Program-made: the position numbers and the translations under genes
DNA from: an uncultured Capnocytophaga sp.
GTDB taxonomy: Bacteria > Bacteroidota > Bacteroidia > Flavobacteriales > Flavobacteriaceae
Length of the DNA: 5,416 bases
Assembly (NCBI GenBank): GCA_915070235.1
Contig: CAJZFM010000163.1
Coordinates: 1 to 5,416 of the forward strand
Direction of reading: 5' to 3'
In this document: positions 1 to 5,416 of the stretch, piece by piece
Layout: each line of letters begins with the position of its first letter
Position numbering within the stretch: the stretch's first letter is position 1
Notes under the pieces: generated by a model
Told to the model about the DNA's origin: nothing
The model's database searches: none
What the model saw: the letters and a program-made list of their open reading frames with translations, nothing else

Positions 1-323
1 CCTCCTTGTGGTTCAGGGATATGCCATTTGTTATTGGCCTCTATCTGGGTAGGATCGTATAGGAAATGTTCCATACGTACTGTCTCCATTAGGGTACGAG
101 AAACAACCAGAGTCTTTTCACGCTCCTGCAAAAGGCGGATAAGGTAGCTGGTATCCACTTCTCCAAACGAGGTGATAGAAAGAAAGCTATGGAAAACCTG
201 CTTATCCCAAATGGGAAGTTGTAGCGTTTGCAGAGCTATCTGCTGGCTTAGCAGGGCTTGTTGCTCAGCGGGAATGGTGGCTCGCTTTTGCCTGTAGAGG
301 GTGCGGAGGGCTTTCTTGTTCAT
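1..323 (-). CDS. 5-formyltetrahydrofolate cyclo-ligase, N-terminal part (3' end outside window)
   Basis: This enzyme (MTHFS family) uses ATP in the cytoplasm to convert 5-formyltetrahydrofolate to 5,10-methenyltetrahydrofolate, returning a storage form of folate to one-carbon metabolism. I translated the minus strand by hand: 107 codons are open, beginning [18 protein letters not shown]. The basic N-terminus (KK..LR..Y...R) is typical of the family, where these residues help bind ATP, and the IPEP motif at about residues 102-105 is a family hallmark. Full-length members are about 185-195 residues, so roughly the C-terminal 40% lies beyond base 1, including the glycine-rich nucleotide-binding segment. 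The ATG at 323-321 overlaps the uvrA stop in an ATGA arrangement, which suggests translational coupling to uvrA. An AGGA sits a few bases upstream, but it is inside uvrA codons and may be chance. The family assignment is firm; the pairing with uvrA has no obvious functional logic. Confidence 0.88.
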   Translation of the reverse strand, partial: MNKKALRTLYRQKRATIPAEQQALLSQQIALQTLQLPIWDKQVFHSFLSITSFGEVDTSYLIRLLQEREKTLVVSRTLMETVRMEHFLYDPTQIEANNKWHIPEPQG

Positions 324-3067
324 ATATATTGTCCTGTATAGCTATTTTTGTTCTTTTTAATTTCCTCTGGGGTACCTGTGGCTACGAGGTTTCCTCCCTG
401 TGCTCCACCTTCTCGGCCTAAGTCTATGATATAGTCAGCACGGCGAATGACCTCTACATTGTGTTCTATCACGATAATAGAGTGCCCGCGCTCGATCAGG
501 GCATTGAAGGAGCGTAGCAGCTTGCCGATATCATGGAAGTGAAGCCCTGTGGTAGGCTCGTCAAAGATAAAGAGGGTAGGGGTTTCTTGGTATGATTTTA
601 CTAAGAAAGAGGCCAACTTGATACGCTGTGCTTCCCCACCAGAGAGGGTGGAGGAGGGTTGCCCTAAGGTAACATAACCTAAGCCTACTTCCTGCAAAGG
701 AAGAAGCTTTTGGGCAATTTTTTCCTGCTTGTGTTCGGTAAAGAAGGCCACAGCATCATCAATAGTGGTTTCCAATAGGTCGTGTATATTCTTCCCTTGG
801 AAAGTAACTTCCAAAATCTCAGGCTTGAATCGCTTGCCATCACAAGCCTCACAAGTCAGATGTACATCGGCCATGAACTGCATTTCTATGGTTACCTCTC
901 CCTCGCCTTTGCAGGTCTCACAGCGGCCTCCTTCGGTATTGAAAGAGAAGTGTTTGGCCGTATAGCCACGCATCTTGGCGAGTTTCTGGGAGGCAAAGAG
1001 CTGGCGAATATCATCATAAGCCTTGATATAGGTTACAGGATTGGAACGGGTAGACTTTCCTATGGGGTTTTGGTCGACAAACTCTACCCGCTTGATATGG
1101 GAGAACTTTCCGTCCATACTGCTGTACTCACCTATCTTGTCTGTAGGTTGGTCGAGCTTGCGCAAAAGGGCAGGGTAGAGGATATGCTTCACTAAGGTAC
1201 TCTTCCCACTACCTGATACACCTGTCACTACGGTGAGCATATCCAAGGGGAAGGTAACATCTATATTCTTTAGGTTATTGGCACGGGCGCCTTTGATTTC
1301 AATAAAGTGTTTGGAGGTACGTGCTTTCTTAGGCATTTCTATAGTACGCCTGCCGCTAAGGTATTCTCCAGTAAGGGTAGGAGCCTTGAGGATCTCCTCA
1401 TAAGAACCTGTGGCAACCACCTCTCCACCAAGGGTACCCGCTTCGGGGCCTATATCTATGATATAGTCAGCAGCTTTCATAATATCCTCATCATGTTCTA
1501 CCACGATGACGGTGTTGCCTAAGTCTCTAAGTGTTTCAAGTACGTGAATAAGGCGTTCGGTATCTTTAGGGTGTAGCCCGATGCTTGGTTCGTCCAAGAT
1601 ATACATGGAGCCTACCAAACTGCTCCCCAAGGAGGTAGCCAAGTTGATACGCTGACTCTCTCCCCCTGATAGGCTATTGGACTTGCGGTTGAGGGTAAGG
1701 TAGCCCAAACCAACGTCCAATAGGTAGTGCAGGCGGTTGTGTATTTCTCTCAAGAGACGTTCGGCAACCTTCTGTTCGTATGGGCTGAGGGTGAGATTGT
1801 CAAAGAAAACCACCAAATCGGAGATAGGCATAGAAACCAAATCAGAAATGGATTTGCCCCCTACGCGTACATAATTGGCTTCGGGGCGGAGTCGCTTGCC
1901 TCCACAGGCATAGCAGGTAGTCTTACCACGGTAGCGAGCAAGGAGTACGCGGTTTTGTATCTTATAGTTCTTTTCCTCCAATTCCTTGAAAAAGGCAGTA
2001 AGCCCTGTAAAGTACTCATTGCCGTCCCATATAAGCTGCTTTTGGGCTTCAGTAAGCTCGTACCAAGGGCGGTGAATAGGAAAATCAAACTTATAGGCAT
2101 TATTGACCAACTGATCTCTGAACCACGACATGGTCTCACCACGCCAAGGATAAATCGCGTTGTCATATACCGAAAGGGAGGTGTTGGGTACGATGAGGGT
2201 CTCATCAAGCCCTATGGTATCACCATAACCCTCACACACAGGGCAAGCTCCATAAGGATTGTTGAAGCTAAACAGATGTACATTAGGCTCCAAGAAAGTA
2301 ATCCCATCAGCTTCGAACTGGTTGGAAAAGTGACGTTCCTCTCCTGTGGTTAAGTCCTCCACAGAGCAAACGCCTTTTCCCTCAAAGAAAGCGGTACTTA
2401 CCGAGTCGGCCAAGCGCTGGGCGGTCTCTTCTTCGTGATCCACTACGATACGCTCTATGACTAATTGAAAGTCGCTTTTGACCTTTTTGAAATCCAAATC
2501 ACTAAGGCGTACAACTTCCCCTTGGTACTTAATACGCGCATATCCCTGTTCTTCCAATAGGCGGAGCGTCTGCTCGTAGGTACGCCCAGCACTAAGCGTA
2601 ATAGGGGAGAGGAGCAATAGCTTGTGCTCATCGGGAAAAGAAAGGATAAAATCTACCACATCGGAGACGGTATCTTTCTTTACCTCTCTGCCCGATATAG
2701 GGGAAAAGGTATGCCCTACTCGTGCAAAAAGTAGCTTTAGGTAGTCATATACTTCGGTGGAGGTACCCACTGTGGAGCGAGGATTGCTGGTATTGACTTT
2801 CTGTTCAATAGCAATAGCAGGGGAGATGTTCTCAATGAAATCCACCTTAGGCTTGTCCAACCTACCCAAGAACTGACGGGCATAGGAGCTCAGGCTTTCC
2901 ACATAGCGGCGTTGTCCCTCTGCATAGAGGGTATCAAAAGCTAAAGTAGATTTTCCAGAGCCTGAAAGCCCCGTTACCACCACTAATTTTCCCTTGGGAA
3001 TAGCTACACTGATGTCTTTGAGATTATGTAATTTAGCTCCTTTGATAAGGATTTGTTCTTCTTTCAT
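320..3067 (-). CDS. uvrA: Excinuclease ABC subunit UvrA (flavobacterial type lacking the first CXXC)
   Basis: UvrA is the damage-recognition ATPase of nucleotide excision repair; as a dimer it loads UvrB onto damaged DNA. Numbering from the ATG at 3067 (915 residues; E. coli UvrA has 940), I see two tandem ABC modules. The first has Walker A GLSGSGKS at 33-40, signature LSGGESQR at 466-473 and Walker B YILDEP at 489-494. The second has Walker A GVSGSGKS at 616-623, signature LSGGEAQR at 808-815 and Walker B LFIFDEP at 832-838. The C-terminal zinc finger is intact (C716, C719, C739, C742). In the first module only CPVC (275-278) and CYAC (385-388) remain; the CPIC pair that precedes them in E. 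coli is replaced by FEADGITF. The UvrB-binding region should lie at about 115-240. A GTG at 3082 would add five residues (MKSEK) and overlap the upstream stop. I prefer ATG because those five residues come from a tandem repeat and the conserved region starts at [12 protein letters not shown]. Many Flavobacteriia carry two UvrA paralogues, and this resembles the roughly 925-residue one. Confidence 0.97.
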   Translation of the reverse strand: MKEEQILIKGAKLHNLKDISVAIPKGKLVVVTGLSGSGKSTLAFDTLYAEGQRRYVESLSSYARQFLGRLDKPKVDFIENISPAIAIEQKVNTSNPRSTVGTSTEVYDYLKLLFARVGHTFSPISGREVKKDTVSDVVDFILSFPDEHKLLLLSPITLSAGRTYEQTLRLLEEQGYARIKYQGEVVRLSDLDFKKVKSDFQLVIERIVVDHEEETAQRLADSVSTAFFEGKGVCSVEDLTTGEERHFSNQFEADGITFLEPNVHLFSFNNPYGACPVCEGYGDTIGLDETLIVPNTSLSVYDNAIYPWRGETMSWFRDQLVNNAYKFDFPIHRPWYELTEAQKQLIWDGNEYFTGLTAFFKELEEKNYKIQNRVLLARYRGKTTCYACGGKRLRPEANYVRVGGKSISDLVSMPISDLVVFFDNLTLSPYEQKVAERLLREIHNRLHYLLDVGLGYLTLNRKSNSLSGGESQRINLATSLGSSLVGSMYILDEPSIGLHPKDTERLIHVLETLRDLGNTVIVVEHDEDIMKAADYIIDIGPEAGTLGGEVVATGSYEEILKAPTLTGEYLSGRRTIEMPKKARTSKHFIEIKGARANNLKNIDVTFPLDMLTVVTGVSGSGKSTLVKHILYPALLRKLDQPTDKIGEYSSMDGKFSHIKRVEFVDQNPIGKSTRSNPVTYIKAYDDIRQLFASQKLAKMRGYTAKHFSFNTEGGRCETCKGEGEVTIEMQFMADVHLTCEACDGKRFKPEILEVTFQGKNIHDLLETTIDDAVAFFTEHKQEKIAQKLLPLQEVGLGYVTLGQPSSTLSGGEAQRIKLASFLVKSYQETPTLFIFDEPTTGLHFHDIGKLLRSFNALIERGHSIIVIEHNVEVIRRADYIIDLGREGGAQGGNLVATGTPEEIKKNKNSYTGQYI

Positions 3068-3068
3068 T

Positions 3069-3092
3069 TTTTCACTTTTCACTTTTCACTTT
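3069..3092 (-). repeat. Tandem heptamer repeat (GTGAAAA on the minus strand, about 3.4 copies)
   Basis: Bases 3069-3092 are a perfect period-7 repeat, TTTTCAC on the plus strand and GTGAAAA on the coding strand: three full copies plus three bases. It encodes the last residues (ESEK) and the TGA stop of the gamma carbonic anhydrase gene and then forms the leader immediately before the uvrA ATG at 3067. Because the period is not a multiple of three, the successive copies place a TGA in all three frames, so translation from upstream ends here whatever its frame. The repeat also supplies the alternative GTG start of uvrA and an A-rich leader, which suits translation initiation in Bacteroidota, where Shine-Dalgarno pairing is little used. 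The repeat is directly visible; any role is inference. Confidence 0.85.
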
Positions 3093-3603
3093 CTTGGTAC
3101 CACTGTGCATACTTCACATAAGCATTGGCGATACGGTTGATTTCTCCTTCGGTGAGTTCAGGGGAGATGTCCTTAATCTTCTTAGCAGGGACACCAGCCC
3201 ATACCTCACCTGCGCCTATATGGGTACCTTTGGTAACAACAGCCCCTGCCGCTACGATAGAGTTGCTCTCCACCACACAGCCGTCCAAGACAATCGCCCC
3301 CATACCAATAAGTACATTGTCCTTAAGAGTACAGCCATGTATGATGGCGTTGTGCCCTATGGAAACATTGTTACCGATGGTAGTAGAGGTTTTCTGGTAG
3401 GTACAATGCACCATGACATTGTCCTGTATATTCACTTTGTTGCCGATAACGATAGCATTCACATCGCCCCTAAGGACGGCATTGTACCATACGCTACAAT
3501 CGTCCCCAAGGGTAACTTCGCCGATAAGGACAGCAGTCTCGGCTATAAATACGTTCTTTCCTATAATCGGGGCTTTTCCCCTAATTTCTCTGATGATAGG
3601 CAT
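3079..3603 (-). CDS. Gamma carbonic anhydrase family protein (left-handed beta-helix)
   Basis: The 174 residues contain the imperfect hexapeptide repeats of a left-handed parallel beta-helix, from about residue 12 to 135, followed by a C-terminal helix (about 148-170). The metal-site pattern of gamma-class carbonic anhydrase homologues is present: R45 and D47 in LRGDVN, Q60-D61 in NIQDNVMVH, and the histidines H66, H84 and H89 (the latter two in [10 protein letters not shown]). Family members are trimers that bind zinc or iron between subunits. Some hydrate CO2, while many YrdA/PaaY-like members have no proven activity. The acidic loop carrying the catalytic glutamate of archaeal Cam is not evident, so activity should not be assumed. 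The ATG lies 8 bp after the preceding stop, and the conserved N-terminus ([14 protein letters not shown]) supports it. The last residues (ESEK) come from the heptamer repeat; flavobacterial homologues I remember end at about the WYQE position. Confidence 0.93.
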   Translation of the reverse strand: MPIIREIRGKAPIIGKNVFIAETAVLIGEVTLGDDCSVWYNAVLRGDVNAIVIGNKVNIQDNVMVHCTYQKTSTTIGNNVSIGHNAIIHGCTLKDNVLIGMGAIVLDGCVVESNSIVAAGAVVTKGTHIGAGEVWAGVPAKKIKDISPELTEGEINRIANAYVKYAQWYQESEK

Positions 3604-3611
3604 AAAATGGT

Positions 3612-4298
3612 TTATTTCTTCTTAAATCTTTCTGGAGCTTCTATATACTCTTGCATTACCTCCTCATAACGCTCATAACACCGGTTTACAAAGGCTTGCA
3701 TTTTAGGCTTTAGCACTTCAAGAGTTCCTTTTGTTGCTTCAAATTCTTCATAGGTACCTCCTCCGTGACCTGTTACCAAATACCCTAATATATCTACCTC
3801 ATTATCTATATATTGGTAAAATAAACAAAGGTCTAATAGGTCTATATCCTTTTCGTTCAAGTATTCTTCTTTCCAAAGGAGCGAAAGATATTTTTCATAT
3901 GGATAATTATCCCCTTTGTACTTACTACAATAGTCTTCGCTTATGATGTTTGCTATTTCTTCTCTATCTATTAGGCGTGCTCGGTAGTGGTCATAAAGTT
4001 CATTGATGAATGTATCTATCTCAGAGTAGGCGGTATGATAGAATTTGTTGAAGATACTTATGAGCTTTCCTATACTATCAAACTCTTGACTCTTACATAC
4101 ACTTAGCTCATCAGTAGCTATACACAAGGCTTCGTAATCACAACGCAGGTAATCCCTCCACACCGTGAACCTTTTTAGGTGTGTTTCGGTTTCGAAATCT
4201 ACCACTATGCCCTGATTATGTTCCCCAAAAGACCTTATGTTCTCTTCGGGGATTTTCTTTTCAAGCACTTCTTTTATAAAGGGTTCTACATCAATCAT
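3612..4298 (-). CDS. Hypothetical protein, 228 aa, acidic; possibly immunity-like
   Basis: I do not recognise this protein with confidence. It has no signal peptide and no membrane segment, so it should be cytosolic. It is rich in Glu, Asp, Tyr and Phe, has a basic tail (RFKKK), and carries cysteines at C53, C59, C68, C124, C158 and C207 with no clear metal-binding spacing. Residues 30-85 look like a small alpha/beta domain, with the strand pair RFTVWRDYLRCDYEAL at 43-58. That pattern faintly recalls the strand-turn-strand of small immunity proteins such as the TriTu type, but this is a memory-based resemblance. Residues 90-170 look helical. A glycine-rich TGHGGGTYEEF at 176-186 precedes a final helix. 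Hand-counted lines within it are about 27-38% GC, well below uvrA, which suggests later acquisition. The ATG at 4298 is 14 bp after the preceding stop, and co-transcription with it is likely. The reading frame is secure; the function is unknown. Confidence 0.8.
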   Translation of the reverse strand: MIDVEPFIKEVLEKKIPEENIRSFGEHNQGIVVDFETETHLKRFTVWRDYLRCDYEALCIATDELSVCKSQEFDSIGKLISIFNKFYHTAYSEIDTFINELYDHYRARLIDREEIANIISEDYCSKYKGDNYPYEKYLSLLWKEEYLNEKDIDLLDLCLFYQYIDNEVDILGYLVTGHGGGTYEEFEATKGTLEVLKPKMQAFVNRCYERYEEVMQEYIEAPERFKKK

Positions 4299-4312
4299 AG
4301 ATAAGGGGGGTA

Positions 4313-4654
4313 TTAGGGAACAAATACATCATAGATAACGACTTCCTCAGCCCCATCGTTCATATAGCACGAAAGAGCAAGCATTAGGTCACTTCTTCCC
4401 TCTTCTTTTGTCCAGAAGGGAATATATACATCAAGGCTCTTTTTCTCCTCTATAAAGCAACTTTCCGCTAGGTCAAAAGCTTCGTCAGGCAAAGGGATTA
4501 TCGTATAAGGATATAGATGAATCACCTCAGCCAAATCCTCCACAAGGATATCTCCATTTTGACCCTTGCGCTCTATGGAAGCATAATCATCAATAGAGAT
4601 ATGGTATACCATCTCCTTGATGATAGGGATAAAAGTACTCAGTTTTAAGGCCAT
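4313..4654 (-). CDS. DUF7668-like small protein, 113 aa
   Basis: This small, acidic protein has no signal peptide and no transmembrane segment. The segment PFWTKEEGRSDLML (79-92) followed by a C-terminal strand pair ending VVIYDVFVP matches my memory of DUF7668-type proteins (pattern ..WT.EEGRSDL.L.L....), a family of unknown function that is common in Bacteroidota and often annotated beside immunity-like genes. The N-terminus (about 5-25) should be a helix, and residues 34-66 contain a second helix and the segment IIPLPDEAFDL. The ATG at 4654 lies 12 bp after the sulfatase stop. No Shine-Dalgarno sequence is visible, only an A/C-rich leader. GC over four counted lines (4381-4620) is about 42%, between that of its neighbours. 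The gene is probably co-transcribed with the sulfatase and the 228-residue gene. The ORF is secure; the family call is moderate and the function unknown. Confidence 0.75.
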   Translation of the reverse strand: MALKLSTFIPIIKEMVYHISIDDYASIERKGQNGDILVEDLAEVIHLYPYTIIPLPDEAFDLAESCFIEEKKSLDVYIPFWTKEEGRSDLMLALSCYMNDGAEEVVIYDVFVP

Positions 4655-4666
4655 AGGTGTAGTTGG

Positions 4667-5416
4667 TTATTTATTCAGTTCCCCCTTCTTTAGCAAGAAA
4701 TAGGTAGTTTCGTAAGCGGATATACATTCTTTCATTAGTTTTTCATTAGGTTGAGCTACTTTGAGCTGTTGGTAAAAAATAGGAAGCTCTACCTTAGGTT
4801 GTTCAGCCTCTGGAACTATTTTATATTGTATCTGCTCACGCAAAGGCTTGATAATGGAAAGAGTGTCAGGGGTAAGGTATCCCAGCTCTCGGTAGGTAGC
4901 TATATAGGCACGCGGTTGGTAATACCAAGTGCGGATATCCTGACCTAAGAACTTGCTCTGATAAGAAAAGTTCAAGAGTCCCATTACGGTAGGCATCACG
5001 TCTATTTGAGAAGCGAGCTTATCTATCTGTTCGGCTTCTAAGAAGTCAGCATAGATAAGGCAGGGAATACGATACCTATCCAAGGGCAATTCGGTACGCC
5101 CAGCACTCGAAGCGCAGTGGTCGGCAACAATCACAAACACCGTATCCTCAAACCAAGATTCTTTTTTTGCCAACTCAAAGAACAGCTTGAGTGCATAGTC
5201 AGTATATTTTACCCCACCTTGGCGCGATTTAGCCGTACCAGGGATATCAATGCGACCTTCTGGATAGGTAAAAGGGCGGTGGTTGCTCACGGTCATCCAG
5301 TGGTTAAAGAACGGTTTGCCTGTTTTTGCTTGGGCGTTCATCTCCTTAATGGCTTTGCGCGCCATATCCTCATCACTTACCCCCCAGATGTTGGCAAAGG
5401 TAATCTCCTCAGGAGT
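4667..5416 (-). CDS. LTA synthase family / alkaline phosphatase-superfamily sulfatase, C-terminal part (5' end outside window)
   Basis: The open frame runs to the right edge: the 17 codons before the internal ATG at 5365 (TPEEITFANIWGVSDED) continue the same frame, so the true start lies beyond 5416. The visible 249 residues are the catalytic C-terminal domain of an LtaS/MdoB-type enzyme. Such proteins usually have about five N-terminal membrane helices and an extracytoplasmic sulfatase-fold domain that transfers phosphoglycerol or phosphoethanolamine-like groups, or hydrolyses such esters. Visible motifs, numbered from the edge, are NHWMTVSNHRPFTYPEG (38-54), the metal-ligand pair D99-H100 in IVADHCASSAGRTELP, and RIPCLIY, as in the family. 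The nucleophile threonine and the other metal ligands should lie upstream and cannot be checked. Bacteroidota do not make Gram-positive lipoteichoic acid, so the substrate is probably another envelope polymer or lipid. Full-length homologues are about 600-650 residues. Confidence 0.92.
   Translation of the reverse strand, partial: TPEEITFANIWGVSDEDMARKAIKEMNAQAKTGKPFFNHWMTVSNHRPFTYPEGRIDIPGTAKSRQGGVKYTDYALKLFFELAKKESWFEDTVFVIVADHCASSAGRTELPLDRYRIPCLIYADFLEAEQIDKLASQIDVMPTVMGLLNFSYQSKFLGQDIRTWYYQPRAYIATYRELGYLTPDTLSIIKPLREQIQYKIVPEAEQPKVELPIFYQQLKVAQPNEKLMKECISAYETTYFLLKKGELNK

Noticed and set aside
782..1195. A 137-codon plus-strand frame, and a shorter one at 729-965
   Set aside because: Both are antisense shadows of the C-terminal ABC module and zinc finger of UvrA, with no recognisable domain.
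1861..2208. A 115-codon minus-strand frame inside uvrA
   Set aside because: It is out of frame with uvrA and inside conserved sequence, and has no independent support.
1727..2353. A 208-codon open frame on the plus strand, antisense to uvrA
   Set aside because: It lies entirely within the well-conserved uvrA coding region and its translation resembles no protein family; it is a by-product of uvrA codon usage.
3604..3611. Possible promoter or terminator elements in the short intergenic gaps (4655-4666, 4299-4312, 3604-3611, 3068-3078)
   Set aside because: The gaps are 8-14 bp. None holds an inverted repeat with a T-run, nor a Bacteroidota TTTG / TAnnTTTG promoter pair.
3094..3669. A 191-codon plus-strand frame opposite the gamma carbonic anhydrase gene
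   Set aside because: It mirrors a protein with clear hexapeptide repeats and metal ligands on the other strand; the repeats keep the opposite frame open.
371..3758. GGTACC occurs about six times by hand count (371, 1433, 2762, 3096, 3223, 3753)
   Set aside because: This is somewhat more than the one or two expected by chance, but the sites are irregularly spaced inside genes and most can be explained by common codon pairs; no methyltransferase or regulator is visible to give them meaning.
4305..4310. A run of six G (plus strand) between the 113- and 228-residue genes, and a run of six C at 5380-5385 in the sulfatase
   Set aside because: These could be slippage sites, but six bases is short, one is non-coding and the sulfatase frame is intact, so there is no evidence of phase variation.

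Overview
The window looks like a chromosomal segment from a member of the Bacteroidota, most likely class Flavobacteriia; Capnocytophaga would fit the roughly 45% GC, but that is a guess. The evidence is the protein-level similarity of UvrA, the gamma carbonic anhydrase-like protein and the LTA-synthase-type sulfatase to flavobacterial versions as I remember them, and the absence of convincing Shine-Dalgarno sequences before most starts.

Everything lies on the minus strand, so transcription runs from base 5416 towards base 1. In that order the genes are: a 5'-truncated LTA synthase family sulfatase (4667-5416); a 113-residue DUF7668-like protein (4313-4654); an unrecognised 228-residue acidic protein (3612-4298); a 174-residue gamma carbonic anhydrase-like left-handed beta-helix protein (3079-3603); a 915-residue UvrA (320-3067); and the start of a 5-formyltetrahydrofolate cyclo-ligase that runs off the left edge (1-323). 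Intergenic distances are 12, 14, 8 and 11 bp, and the last pair overlaps by 4 bp. There is no room for a conventional promoter or terminator between genes, so the whole window is probably one transcript whose promoter lies beyond base 5416. No non-coding stretch approaches 300 bases.

The ordinary parts are DNA repair (UvrA), folate salvage (cyclo-ligase), a cupin-independent beta-helix metalloprotein (gamma-CA type) and an envelope-associated phospho- or sulfo-transferase. They share no obvious pathway. The accessory part is the pair at 3612-4654. The 228-residue gene is clearly poorer in GC than its neighbours (about 35% or less in hand-counted lines, against about 50% in uvrA), and both proteins have features I associate with the immunity-type or defence-associated proteins common in Bacteroidota.

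I see no tRNA, rRNA, CRISPR array, insertion sequence, attachment site or complete novel system. The main points worth a second look are the accessory pair inside a housekeeping-like operon, the heptamer tandem repeat that forms the end of the gamma-CA gene and the leader of uvrA, and the missing first CXXC pair in this UvrA.
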